From Mycobacterium sp. 852013-50091_SCH5140682 (lineage in GTDB: Bacteria; Actinomycetota; Actinomycetes; Mycobacteriales; Mycobacteriaceae), in contig NZ_LZTB01000095.1 in assembly GCF_001665685.1 (NCBI RefSeq), positions 1 through 64,000 of the forward strand: a DNA stretch of 64,000 bases, read 5' to 3'. Under the pieces are notes generated by a model that made no database searches, was not told where the DNA came from, and was given only the letters and a program-made list of their open reading frames with translations. The stretch's first letter is position 1. Every line of letters starts with the position of its first letter. Shown here piece after piece: positions 23,624-31,519 of this stretch. The position numbers and the translations under genes are program-made.

Positions 23624-25720
23624 GTGTCTGTCGACTGGGTGATCGCGCCGCGCGACCGCGCTCTTGACGGCCTTCAGGCCGGTCTGCGCGACCGGGCCGG
23701 CGCTGTCCTGATCGGCCCCGATGGGGTCGGTAAGACGTCGCTGGCCCGCTGCGCAGCCGAACAGCACGGTGCGGACTACCGCCGGGTGGCCTGGGTCACG
23801 GGCACCGAGTCGGCCGCAGGCATTCCTTTTGCGGCGGTGGACCATCTGATCGACGTGCCCGACGTCGGTAAGACCGCCGAGGTACTCCGGGCGGGCCGTG
23901 AGTCATTGGGTTCCGACCTGCTTCTGGTGGTGGACGACGCACATCTTCTCGACCCGTTGTCGGCCGCCCTGGTGTACCAACTGGCCGTCAGCGATGCGGC
24001 GAAGGTGATCGCCACCGCAGACGACGAAGGTCCGGCGGAGGTCACTGCGCTGTGGCGGGACGGCTTGGTCACCCGGATCGAAGTGTGTCCGGCCGGTCAT
24101 GACGACGCGCGGCTCGCCGAGCAGGTGGCATCGTTCGTCTCCGACCTGCCCGGCGACGCCCTGCGCACCCTGCGGTACCTGGCCGTGCACGATCCGCTGC
24201 CGCTGGTGGTACTGCTTCCGCTGACCGGTGCCGACGCCATCGAACGGGCCAGGGAGAGCGGCGCCGTGCGGATCGAGAACGCCATGGTGGGCTGCGCACA
24301 CCCACTGTTCCGCGACGCAGTCCGCGCCTCGGTCGGCGGTCCCGCGCTGCGCCGGCTGCGCACCGCGTTGGTGGACCGCATGCTGGCGACGCCGGGATGC
24401 GGTGTGGTGGACCAGCTGCGCGTCGCGGTGCTGGCCGTGGACAGCGACCGGCCTCAGCCTCCACTCGAAGTCGCGGCCGCCGCGGCCACCGCGCTGCGGC
24501 TGGGTGACCTGAACCTGGCCGAGCACCTGGGCCGGACCGCATTGGCCGCGGGCTTCGAGGCCCGGTTGACGCTGGCCTACTCGCTGGCCTGGCAGGGACG
24601 CGGACGGGAGGCCGACGAGGTGCTCTCAGCGGTCGACCCGGCCGAGCTCAATGACGACCAGCTGATGGCGTGGGCGTTGCCGCGGGCGGCCAACCAATTC
24701 TGGATGCTCTCCGAACCGGAGCGGGCCACCGCGTTTCTGCGGACCACCCGCGGCCGGGTGAGCACACCGCAGGCCCAGACCACCCTCGATGCCCTTTCGG
24801 CCACGTTCTCGATGAATGCCGGTGCACCACAACGGGCTTTGTCGCTCGCCGAAAACGTGCTGGAGAGCGATGCGGCCGACGACACCGCTGTCGGGTGGGC
24901 CGCGTCGGCGGCGGCGCTCAGCTGCGCACGCCTGGGCCGGTTCGACGACGTCAATCCCATGGCCCAGCGGGCGCTGGACGCCGGGCATCCCGGGCTGTTG
25001 CGGTTCACCAGTGGTTTCGGGCAGACCACCGCCCTGCTGCTCACCGGTCAGCTGAACGAGGCCCAGTCCATGGCGCAGGAGCTGACCGATTTCGCCCAGT
25101 TGCAGCAGCCAGGCCGGGCGATCGGTGAAGTGCTGGTCGCCGATGTGTTGCTGGTCCGCGGGTCGCTGCAGGCCGTGTCCTTACTACGCCGCGCGACAGC
25201 AGCTCTGGCACCGACCGGGTACTCGTGGGGGCCCTTGGCGTGGATGTTGTTGGCGCAGGCCCTCGGTCAGCACGGGATGCCGATGGAGGCGGCAAAAGCG
25301 TTGTCCCGAGCGGAATCCCGGCACGGACTCAAATCCATGCTGTTCGCGCCGGAGCTGGGGCTGGCCCGCGCCTGGACGTGCCACGCTCGCAAGGACTCCG
25401 TCGGCGCCATCGCCGCCGCGCGCGACGCCGCCAAGACCGCGGAGCGCGGTGGCCAGTCAGCGGTGGCGTTACGGGCCCTGCACGACGGAGTACGCCTCGG
25501 CGACACGCGGGCGGTGGACAGCCTGGCCCGGATCGGGCTGGACTGCGTGTTCAGCAGAATCACCATGGACCACGCTCGCGCCTTGGCTGCAGGCGACAGC
25601 TGTGGGCTGCAAGAGGTTTCGCTGCGGTATCACGACCTGGGGATGTCTGCGGCCGCCAACGACGCAGCGCGTCAAGCCATGGCGGATGAGGCGCCGGAGG
25701 CCCACCCGAACCGACCGTAG
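23624..25720 (+). CDS. Large P-loop ATPase with TPR-like helical region (Rv1204c type)
   Basis: This 698-residue protein has an N-terminal STAND/AAA-like ATPase: Walker A IGPDGVGKTSLA (about 30-42) and Walker B DLLLVVDDAHLLDP (about 104-117). Helical TPR-like repeats rich in Ala and Leu fill about 280-680. The layout resembles MalT/LuxR-type regulators, but no C-terminal HTH is present: the protein ends HDLGMSAAANDAARQAMADEAPEAHP. It may be a signalling ATPase that lost DNA binding. It corresponds to Rv1204c by position, though longer. The gene at 25757 follows by 36 bases. Confidence 0.82.
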   Translation: MSVDWVIAPRDRALDGLQAGLRDRAGAVLIGPDGVGKTSLARCAAEQHGADYRRVAWVTGTESAAGIPFAAVDHLIDVPDVGKTAEVLRAGRESLGSDLLLVVDDAHLLDPLSAALVYQLAVSDAAKVIATADDEGPAEVTALWRDGLVTRIEVCPAGHDDARLAEQVASFVSDLPGDALRTLRYLAVHDPLPLVVLLPLTGADAIERARESGAVRIENAMVGCAHPLFRDAVRASVGGPALRRLRTALVDRMLATPGCGVVDQLRVAVLAVDSDRPQPPLEVAAAAATALRLGDLNLAEHLGRTALAAGFEARLTLAYSLAWQGRGREADEVLSAVDPAELNDDQLMAWALPRAANQFWMLSEPERATAFLRTTRGRVSTPQAQTTLDALSATFSMNAGAPQRALSLAENVLESDAADDTAVGWAASAAALSCARLGRFDDVNPMAQRALDAGHPGLLRFTSGFGQTTALLLTGQLNEAQSMAQELTDFAQLQQPGRAIGEVLVADVLLVRGSLQAVSLLRRATAALAPTGYSWGPLAWMLLAQALGQHGMPMEAAKALSRAESRHGLKSMLFAPELGLARAWTCHARKDSVGAIAAARDAAKTAERGGQSAVALRALHDGVRLGDTRAVDSLARIGLDCVFSRITMDHARALAAGDSCGLQEVSLRYHDLGMSAAANDAARQAMADEAPEAHPNRP

Positions 25721-25756
25721 AATCGGTAGCTGCAACGCACTATCCGAGGGGCCGAG

Positions 25757-26593
25757 ATGACACAGTTCAATGCAGACATCGGGGCGGTGAATGCCTTGGG
25801 TCAGCAGCTCGATGATGTCAGCTCGTCGGCGAGCAACGTGCTCAACGGCGCGATCGGCAGTGTGTCCGACAGCCATGGCGCCATCGGCTTTCCGATGCAG
25901 AGTTCGTTCGACGGCACCCAGGCGTCGCGCAGTGCCGCGGTAGCGGCCACCCAGGCCGCGTCCGGGGAGCTGGGAGGCTTGCTTCGGCAGGCCGCTCAGG
26001 CCTACGAGCGCGGCGACACCGCGGCAGCCGAGCGCCTGCGGGCCCAGGCCGCCGAGCTGGAAGGTTCGGGCGCGCAACGCGGCTCACCCACCGGGGCCGC
26101 AACCCCCGGTGGCGCAGGCAGTCCCGGCGGCGGGGGTGCTCCAGCTGGTCAGGACAGCGGTAGCCAGGCGGCCGGACAGATGCTCGGCCAAATGGGTCAG
26201 ATGATGGGACAGATGGCGCAGTCCGTCACCCAGCCGATCCAGGGCATGACGCAGGGGCTCAGTCAGATTCCCCAGCAGGTCATGCAGGGCGTCCAGGGCA
26301 TCGTGCAGGCGGCAACGCAAGGCGGCGGTGGTGCCGCACAAGGCGGCGCCGAGACCCTCGAGAAGGCCAAGGCCGAGGGGGCCGACGGCGCCAAGGACGG
26401 CGAGAAGCCGCCGGTCGACGCCAAAGACGGCAAAGAGTCCAAGGACGCCAGGGACCGCGACGGCCAAGGGCACCAGGCCGGCAAGCAGACCGGGAGCGAG
26501 AGCCACCGGTCATCGCAGGTCGGCAACCGCGCACCCGATGCAGGCGTGACGCCCAAACCGGCCGGTCCTACCGCGCCGACCCGCCCGATGTGA
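25757..26593 (+). CDS. Probable type VII secretion-associated protein (EspC/WXG100-like N-terminus)
   Basis: This 278-residue protein starts with ATG preceded by GAGGGG. Residues about 1-95 look like the EspC/DUF2580 helical-hairpin family: a first helix (GAVNALGQQLDDVSSSASNV), a GFPMQSSFDG turn and a second helix ending YERGDTAAAERLRAQ. The rest is low complexity: a Gly/Gln/Met-rich section (150-200) with QMLGQMGQMMGQMAQ repeats, then a Lys/Asp/Glu-rich tail. No enzyme motif is present. Secretion through an ESX system is inferred only from the N-terminal fold. It ends three bases from the convergent ABC-F stop. Confidence 0.65.
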   Translation: MTQFNADIGAVNALGQQLDDVSSSASNVLNGAIGSVSDSHGAIGFPMQSSFDGTQASRSAAVAATQAASGELGGLLRQAAQAYERGDTAAAERLRAQAAELEGSGAQRGSPTGAATPGGAGSPGGGGAPAGQDSGSQAAGQMLGQMGQMMGQMAQSVTQPIQGMTQGLSQIPQQVMQGVQGIVQAATQGGGGAAQGGAETLEKAKAEGADGAKDGEKPPVDAKDGKESKDARDRDGQGHQAGKQTGSESHRSSQVGNRAPDAGVTPKPAGPTAPTRPM

Positions 26594-26596
26594 CCG

Positions 26597-28207
26597 TCAC
26601 GCGACGCTCAACTCGCCGTCGTCGAGGCGCAACCAGCGGTCGATCCCGATCGCGTTGAGGAACCGTTCGTCGTGGCTGACCACCACGAACGCGCCGCGGT
26701 AGGCGTTCAGCGCCGATTCGAGCTGTCCGACGCTGACCAGATCGAGGTTGTTGGTCGGCTCGTCGAGCAACAGCAACTGCGGTGTGGGCTCGGCGTACAG
26801 CACGCACGCCAGCGTCGCCCTCAGCCGTTCTCCGCCGGAAAGGACGCCGACGGGGAGGTCGATCCGATCGCCACGAAACAGGAACTGCGCCAACAGATGC
26901 ATCCTGCGGGTGTGTGACAGGCTGGGTGCGGCGGTGACCAGACTCTCGGCCACCGTGCGTTCGGGGTCGAGCAGGTCAAGGCGCTGCGACAGATAGGCGA
27001 TCCGCCCGTCGGCCCGCTGCACGGTTCCCGCGTCCGGCGGCAGTGTTCCGTCGACGATCCGCAGCAGTGTCGACTTGCCCGCGCCGTTGGGCCCCGTCAA
27101 CGCGATGCGTTCCGGCCCGCGGATGGAAAGGTCGACGCCGTTGCCGGAGAACAATTTCCGGCCATCACGATGAACCTGCAGGGCGTGAGCCTCGAACAGC
27201 GTCCGGCCCGCAGGCACCTCCGTATCGGGAAGGTCCAGGACGATCGCCTTGTCGTCCCGCAGCGCGCGTTCGGCGTCGTCCAACCGCGCTTTCGCATCGT
27301 CCAATCGGCGGGCGTGTACCTCATCGGAGCGGGCAGCCGATTCCTGGGCATCGCGCTTGAGTTTGCCCGCAACGATTTTCGGCAGGCCGGCGTCCTTGAC
27401 GTTGCGGGCGGCATTGCCGGCACGACGCGCCGAGCGTTCCCGAGCCTGCTGCATCTGACGCTTCTCGCGCTTGAGTTGTTGCTCGGCACTACGGATGTTG
27501 CTCTCGGCAACCTGTTGTCCGGCCTGGACCGCCTCTTGGTAGGTGGTGAAATTTCCGCCGTAGAACACGATGTCGCCGCGGTACAACTCGGCGATCTGAT
27601 CCATGCGGTCGAGCAGCATGCGGTCGTGACTCACCAGCAGCAGGGTGCCGCCGAATTCTTCGAGGGCGGCGTAAAGACGCTGTCGCGCGTCAAGATCCAG
27701 ATTGTTGGTGGGCTCGTCGAGCAACAGCACATCGGGGCGCTTCAGCAGTTCGGCGGCCAGGCCCAGCGTCACCACCTCCCCGCCGGACAACGTACCGAGC
27801 GGGCGGTCCAGCGCCACCCCAGCCAGGCCGAGCCGGTCCAGCTGGGCTCGAGAACGCTCCTCGATATCCCAGTCGTCGCCGATGGTCGCGAAGACCGTCT
27901 CACTGGCGTCACCGGCGGCCAGGGCCGTGAGCGCGTCGAGCACCGGCGCTATGCCCAGCACCTGCGCCACCGTCAGGTCGGCGACGAACGGCAGCGTCTG
28001 GGGCAGATAGCCGACCGTGCCGTCGACGGTCACCGATCCCGCCGACGGCACGTACTCACCGGCAATCAATTTGAGCAACGTGCTCTTACCTGCACCGTTG
28101 GGCGCGACGAGTCCCGTACGACCGGAACCGACGGTGAACGACAGATCCGAGAACAGCTCGGTGTCGTCGGGCCATGCGAATGAGACGTGGGAAAAGACAA
28201 TAGACAT
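26597..28207 (-). CDS. ABC-F family ATPase (ribosome-associated type)
   Basis: This 536-residue protein has two ABC domains and no membrane segment. Domain 1: Walker A APNGAGKSTLL and LSGGEVVTLGLA; domain 2: TGPNGAGKSTLL and LSGGERLRATLA. They are joined by a highly charged coiled-coil linker (about 225-330). ABC-F proteins bind the ribosomal E site and either help translation or protect against antibiotics. The ATG at 28207 (MSIVFSHVSF) has GGAG seven bases upstream; a frame extends 20 codons further but has no support. The 164-base leader holds a short open frame and a terminator-like hairpin, as in antibiotic-inducible ABC-F genes. Confidence 0.9.
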   Translation of the reverse strand: MSIVFSHVSFAWPDDTELFSDLSFTVGSGRTGLVAPNGAGKSTLLKLIAGEYVPSAGSVTVDGTVGYLPQTLPFVADLTVAQVLGIAPVLDALTALAAGDASETVFATIGDDWDIEERSRAQLDRLGLAGVALDRPLGTLSGGEVVTLGLAAELLKRPDVLLLDEPTNNLDLDARQRLYAALEEFGGTLLLVSHDRMLLDRMDQIAELYRGDIVFYGGNFTTYQEAVQAGQQVAESNIRSAEQQLKREKRQMQQARERSARRAGNAARNVKDAGLPKIVAGKLKRDAQESAARSDEVHARRLDDAKARLDDAERALRDDKAIVLDLPDTEVPAGRTLFEAHALQVHRDGRKLFSGNGVDLSIRGPERIALTGPNGAGKSTLLRIVDGTLPPDAGTVQRADGRIAYLSQRLDLLDPERTVAESLVTAAPSLSHTRRMHLLAQFLFRGDRIDLPVGVLSGGERLRATLACVLYAEPTPQLLLLDEPTNNLDLVSVGQLESALNAYRGAFVVVSHDERFLNAIGIDRWLRLDDGELSVA

Positions 28208-28218
28208 GCGGGAACTCC

Positions 28219-28240
28219 AAAAGAGCTGCGCACAGCGCAG
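28219..28240 (-). terminator. Attenuator-like hairpin with T-tract before the ABC-F gene
   Basis: On the minus strand CTGCGC-TGT-GCGCAG (28226-28240) is followed at once by CTCTTTT (28219-28225), 11 bases before the ABC-F ATG. It is the most canonical intrinsic-terminator shape in the window and lies upstream, not downstream, of a gene. AGCTC-TTTTG-GAGTT can alternatively hide the Shine-Dalgarno GGAG. Confidence 0.55.
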
Positions 28241-28270
28241 AGTGGACAGGAACGAATCGACTCTCACCGG

Positions 28271-28300
28271 TCACCCGGAGATGTCGTCGTCTCCCAGCAT
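28271..28300 (-). CDS. Candidate leader peptide (MLGDDDISG) of the ABC-F gene
   Basis: A nine-codon frame starts at ATG 28300 and ends TGA at 28271, 63 bases before the ABC-F start. GAGG lies 11 bases before the ATG. The peptide-coding RNA can itself form a GGAGA/TCTCC stem. Ribosome stalling here could alter folding of the downstream hairpin. The evidence is position and structure only. Confidence 0.35.
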   Translation of the reverse strand: MLGDDDISG

Positions 28301-28338
28301 GTTTCAACCCACCTCGGTCGACAGCAGATGCGTCACCC

Positions 28339-28344
28339 ACAATA
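28339..28344 (-). promoter_or_regulatory. Candidate -10 (TATTGT) for the ABC-F leader transcript
   Basis: TATTGT fits TANNNT and would start a leader of roughly 125 bases carrying the short open frame and the attenuator hairpin. Confidence 0.35.
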
Positions 28345-28371
28345 CCCGACGGGCGCAACCGATTAACGGGT

Positions 28372-28737
28372 TCAGGAGTGGCCGCGCAGCCGATCCAGTT
28401 GTCGCCGTTCGCGTTTCGTGGGCCTGCCGGTTCCCCGATCGCGGACCGGCACCGCCGCCACGATCTCCCTGGGCGGAGGCGGCGGGGTGCGGTCGATCAG
28501 GCATTCCGGGACGATCGCGGCGCCCACCCGTTTGGCGATCGGCCGGAGGACTTCCACGATGCGCTCGCGCCCGTCGATGCGCACCCTCACCTCGTCGCCG
28601 GAGCTGACCAGTTGCGCCGGTTTGGCGGTCACGTTGTTGACACGGACGTGGCCGGCGCGGCAAGCAGCGGCTGCGGCCGAGCGGGTTTTGGTGATCCGCA
28701 CGGCCCAGATCCAGCTGTCGACGCGAACGCTACTCAT
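28372..28737 (-). CDS. S4-domain RNA-binding protein (Hsp15-like)
   Basis: This 121-residue protein carries an N-terminal S4 domain: VRVDSWIWAVRITKTRSAAAAACRAGHVRVNN (residues 4-35) and VSSGDEVRVRI. The C-terminus is basic (GRPTKRERRQLDRLRGHS). Hsp15-type proteins bind 50S subunits carrying stalled nascent chains. The ATG overlaps the dapE stop by ATGA, so it is translated from the dapE message. The next gene downstream is the ABC-F ATPase, also a ribosome factor. Confidence 0.9.
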   Translation of the reverse strand: MSSVRVDSWIWAVRITKTRSAAAAACRAGHVRVNNVTAKPAQLVSSGDEVRVRIDGRERIVEVLRPIAKRVGAAIVPECLIDRTPPPPPREIVAAVPVRDRGTGRPTKRERRQLDRLRGHS

Positions 28738-29804
28738 TTGCTCGTCAGGTACCGGCGCAGCATGTCGGTGACCGTCGTGATCTGCGCGGTCTCGACTCGC
28801 TCATCGACCTTGTGGGCCAGGTTCGGATCGCCGGGCCCGTAGTTGACTGCGGGAATGCCCAGCGCAGCGAACCGGGCCACGTCTGTCCAGCCGTATTTCG
28901 CCCGCACCGCTCCCCCGGCAGCGGCCACCAGCGCCGCTGCGGCGGGCTTCGTCAGGCCGGGCAGTGCGCCTGCGGCCGCGTCGGTCAGCTCGATCGACAC
29001 GTCGAGCCCGTCGAGCACCTCGTGCACGTGCGCCAAAGCCTGCTCCACGCTGCGATCGGGAGCGAACCGGAAGTTGACGGTCACCGAGGCGGCATCCGGA
29101 ATCACGTTGCCGGCGATCCCACCGTCGATGCGGACCGCCGACAGGCCTTCGCGGTACACACAGCCGTCGATGTCCACGCTGCGGACCTGATAGGTGCTCA
29201 GCCGGTCCAGCACCGCGCCGAGTTTGTGGATAGCGTTGTCCCCCAGCCAGGATCGCGCCGAGTGCGCGCGCGTTCCGGCGGCGCTGACCAGGACGCGGAT
29301 GGTGCCCTGGCAGCCGGCTTCGATGTAGCCGCCCGACGGTTCGCCGAGAATCGCGACATCGGCGGCCAGCCACTCGGGCAGCTCACGCTCGATGCGTCCG
29401 AGCCCGTTGGCGCTCGACTCGATCTCCTCGCAGTCGTACATGACCAGCGTGAGGTCGTGCGCGGGTTCGGCGATGGTAGCCGCCAGGTGCAGGAACACCG
29501 CGTCGCCCGACTTCATGTCGGAGGTGCCGCAGCCGTACATGTCGCCGCCGACGATCCGGCTTGGCACGTTGTCCGCGGCGGGCACGGTGTCGATGTGGCC
29601 GGCCAGCATCACTCGCGACGGCAGACCCAGGTGGGTGCGGGCCAACACGGCGTCCCCGTTGCGGATGACCTCGAAGGTCGGAGCCTGCGCACGCAGCGCG
29701 GCCTCGATCTCGTCGGCGATGCGCTGCTCGTGCCGGGACTCGCTGGGAATGTCCACCAGCGCCGCGGTCAGAGCGATCGGGTCGGCTCGCAGGTCTAGGC
29801 CCAT
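28734..29804 (-). CDS. dapE: Succinyl-diaminopimelate desuccinylase
   Basis: This 356-residue M20 metallopeptidase hydrolyses N-succinyl-LL-diaminopimelate in lysine and peptidoglycan precursor synthesis. Zinc-site motifs: LAGHIDTVP (His, Asp), CGTSDMKSGDAVF (Asp), MYDCEEIES (catalytic and metal Glu pair) and the late NYGPGDPNLAHKVDE (His). It corresponds to Rv1202. It is divergent from dapD with 34 bases between the start codons. TACCGT eight bases before the ATG suggests a leaderless or near-leaderless transcript. Confidence 0.95.
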   Translation of the reverse strand: MGLDLRADPIALTAALVDIPSESRHEQRIADEIEAALRAQAPTFEVIRNGDAVLARTHLGLPSRVMLAGHIDTVPAADNVPSRIVGGDMYGCGTSDMKSGDAVFLHLAATIAEPAHDLTLVMYDCEEIESSANGLGRIERELPEWLAADVAILGEPSGGYIEAGCQGTIRVLVSAAGTRAHSARSWLGDNAIHKLGAVLDRLSTYQVRSVDIDGCVYREGLSAVRIDGGIAGNVIPDAASVTVNFRFAPDRSVEQALAHVHEVLDGLDVSIELTDAAAGALPGLTKPAAAALVAAAGGAVRAKYGWTDVARFAALGIPAVNYGPGDPNLAHKVDERVETAQITTVTDMLRRYLTSK

Positions 29805-29812
29805 GAACGTCC

Positions 29813-29818
29813 ACGGTA
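29813..29818 (-). promoter_or_regulatory. -10 element (TACCGT) for dapE
   Basis: TACCGT is followed by 8 bases and the ATG at 29804. It lies within the 34-base dapE/dapD gap. Confidence 0.5.
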
Positions 29819-29824
29819 GTCCAG

Positions 29825-29830
29825 TAATCT
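29825..29830 (+). promoter_or_regulatory. -10 element (TAATCT) for dapD
   Basis: TAATCT is followed by 8 bases and the GTG at 29839. The opposing dapE element ends 6 bases away, so the two polymerase footprints must overlap. Confidence 0.5.
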
Positions 29831-29838
29831 AGGCCACC

Positions 29839-30783
29839 GTGACTGCCGCATCTGGCGTCGGCCTGGCCACGATCGCCGCCGACGGAACCGTCCTGGACAC
29901 CTGGTTTCCCGCCCCCGAGCTCGCCGGTAGCGGCGAAGCCGGCACTGTGCGGCTGACCGGCGACGAGGTCCCCGCCGACTTCGCGGGCCTCACCGGCCCT
30001 GATGCCGACCGCGGCGTCGAGGTGGTGGCGGTGCGGACGACGATCGCCGACCTGGCCGACAAGCCGGCCGACACCCACGACGCCTACCTGCGGCTGCACC
30101 TGCTTTCACATCGGCTGACCAAGCCGCACGAGGCGAACCTGGACGGCATCTTCGGCCTGCTCGCCAACGTGGTGTGGACCAGCTTCGGGCCGTGCGCGGT
30201 GGAGGGCTTCGAGGCCGTGCGGGCGCGGTTGCGTCGGCGTGGCGCGGTAGCCGTCTACGGCGTGGACAAGTTCCCGCGCATGGTCGACTACGTGCTACCC
30301 AAGGGCGTGCGGATCGCCGACGCCGACCGGGTCCGCCTCGGTGCACACCTGGCCGAGGGCACCACCGTCATGCATGAGGGCTTCGTGAACTTCAACGCCG
30401 GAACGCTGGGCACCTCGATGGTCGAAGGTCGCATCTCGGCCGGCGTGGTGGTCGGCGACGGCTCCGACGTCGGTGGCGGCGCGTCCATCATGGGCACCCT
30501 GTCCGGCGGCGGCAAAGAGGTCATCTCGGTCGGCAAGCGTTGCCTGCTGGGCGCCAACGCCGGGCTGGGCATCTCTCTGGGCGACGACTGCGTCATCGAG
30601 GCCGGTCTCTACGTCACCGGCGGCACGAAGGTCACCGCCGCTGACGGTCAGACCATCAAGGCCAAGGAACTCTCCGGGGCGAGCAACCTGCTGTTCCGCC
30701 GCAACTCCCTCTCGGGCGCGGTCGAGGTCGTCAAACGTGACGGCACCGGCATCACCCTGAACGAGGCGCTGCACGCCAACTAA
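29839..30783 (+). CDS. dapD: Tetrahydrodipicolinate N-succinyltransferase
   Basis: This 314-residue enzyme transfers succinyl from succinyl-CoA to tetrahydrodipicolinate. It matches the actinobacterial DapD Rv1201c (317 residues). The left-handed beta helix shows the hexapeptide pattern: GAHLAEGTTVMHEGFVNFNA, GRISAGVVVGDGSDVGGGAS and KRCLLGANAGLGISLGDDC. The enzyme acts as a trimer in the cytosol. GTG is the start, positioned by the -10 at 29825-29830. It works in the step before DapC and DapE. Confidence 0.95.
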   Translation: MTAASGVGLATIAADGTVLDTWFPAPELAGSGEAGTVRLTGDEVPADFAGLTGPDADRGVEVVAVRTTIADLADKPADTHDAYLRLHLLSHRLTKPHEANLDGIFGLLANVVWTSFGPCAVEGFEAVRARLRRRGAVAVYGVDKFPRMVDYVLPKGVRIADADRVRLGAHLAEGTTVMHEGFVNFNAGTLGTSMVEGRISAGVVVGDGSDVGGGASIMGTLSGGGKEVISVGKRCLLGANAGLGISLGDDCVIEAGLYVTGGTKVTAADGQTIKAKELSGASNLLFRRNSLSGAVEVVKRDGTGITLNEALHAN

Positions 30784-30796
30784 CTCTCGACGCGCC

Positions 30797-30852
30797 GAAT
30801 GTGAGCTTGTGTGCCAAACCTTCGCGGAAATATGGCACACAAGTTCACATTC
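30797..30852. terminator. Long hairpin after dapD
   Basis: Two 20-base arms (30797-30816 and 30833-30852) pair with one mismatch around a 16-base loop, starting 14 bases after the dapD stop. No U-tract. Confidence 0.75.
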
Positions 30853-30996
30853 AGCTAGCGAACCCTGGCCACCTGCGAAAAGCTGTGGACCACACCGGTC
30901 AATCCCGATTCATTTCACGAACTGTGGAGAATCGATGACACCCTTGTAGAGCTCTCAGACGACGGCAAAGAACTCCACTCGCTGGTCGCCCCGTCC

Positions 30997-31002
30997 TAGA
31001 CT
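30997..31002 (+). promoter_or_regulatory. Leaderless -10 (TAGACT) for the metallothionein-like gene
   Basis: TAGACT is followed by 7 bases and the ATG at 31010. The spacing picks this ATG over the out-of-frame ATG at 31006. Confidence 0.65.
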
Positions 31003-31009
31003 CATATGC

Positions 31010-31111
31010 ATGAGCAGCGATACGAACACCGAATCCACCGGCTGCGGAAACCCGGACTGTACGTGTGAGAACTGCAACTGTGGGTCCGACTGCACCTGCG
31101 GTACCAAGTAG
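31010..31111 (+). CDS. Small cysteine-rich metallothionein-like protein
   Basis: This 33-residue frame encodes a polar N-terminus (MSSDTNTEST) and a core with seven cysteines: Cys12 and three CxC motifs (Cys17/19, Cys22/24, Cys28/30), spaced by Gly, Asn, Asp, Thr and Ser with no aromatic residue. That composition and the CxC array are those of metallothioneins that wrap Zn, Cu or Cd in thiolate clusters. It is unlike M. tuberculosis MymT in sequence. A leaderless -10 sits at the expected distance. No metal-responsive operator was recognised. Confidence 0.75.
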   Translation: MSSDTNTESTGCGNPDCTCENCNCGSDCTCGTK

Positions 31112-31129
31112 CTAGGCCGACCCAAACAC

Positions 31130-31387
31130 TCAGGTGCAGGGCACCCCGTGCGGACCGCCTATCCAGTGACCCGGCGGAGCATCCCAGGGGCATAGCTTCT
31201 TGACCTGCCCAGGTGGCGGAGCCCAGTTGCCTCCACCGTTCCAGTCGACCCATCCCGGCCCGGGAATCCAGGGCAGGTCCGGACCCCAACCGGGGTCAGC
31301 CTGCGCCGAAGCCATACCGAATCCGATGGGCCCCGCAGCGAGCGCACCGGCGAGGATCGCCGTCCCCGCGACTTTCTTCAGATTCAC
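31130..31387 (-). CDS. Small exported Gly/Pro/Trp-rich protein
   Basis: This 85-residue protein has a basic start (VNLKK), a hydrophobic stretch and the signal peptidase site ASAQA before DPGWG. The mature part of about 55 residues is rich in Pro, Gly and Trp (DLPWIPGPGWVDWNGGG) with two Cys that may form a disulfide. GTG at 31387 is chosen because AGGGAGGAG lies six bases upstream; an earlier frame from 31414 lacks a site. Similar small secreted proteins are common in mycobacteria; the function is unknown. Confidence 0.75.
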   Translation of the reverse strand: MNLKKVAGTAILAGALAAGPIGFGMASAQADPGWGPDLPWIPGPGWVDWNGGGNWAPPPGQVKKLCPWDAPPGHWIGGPHGVPCT

Positions 31388-31462
31388 CGGGGTCTCCTCC
31401 CTCTGCGTCGTCAACCTGTGTGTTTCCCACCCTACGCCTGTGACTTCCTTGGGCCGCCGAAC

Positions 31463-31509
31463 GTGAACAAGATGGCGAACTTTGGCGAAAAGTTCGCCAT
31501 CTCCTTCAC
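31463..31509. terminator. Hairpin after the alpha-galactosidase gene
   Basis: Arms 31463-31482 and 31490-31509 pair over 20 bases with two mismatches around a seven-base loop, 11 bases beyond the stop of the leftward gene at 31520. Confidence 0.7.
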
Positions 31510-31519
31510 ATTGGGCGTG

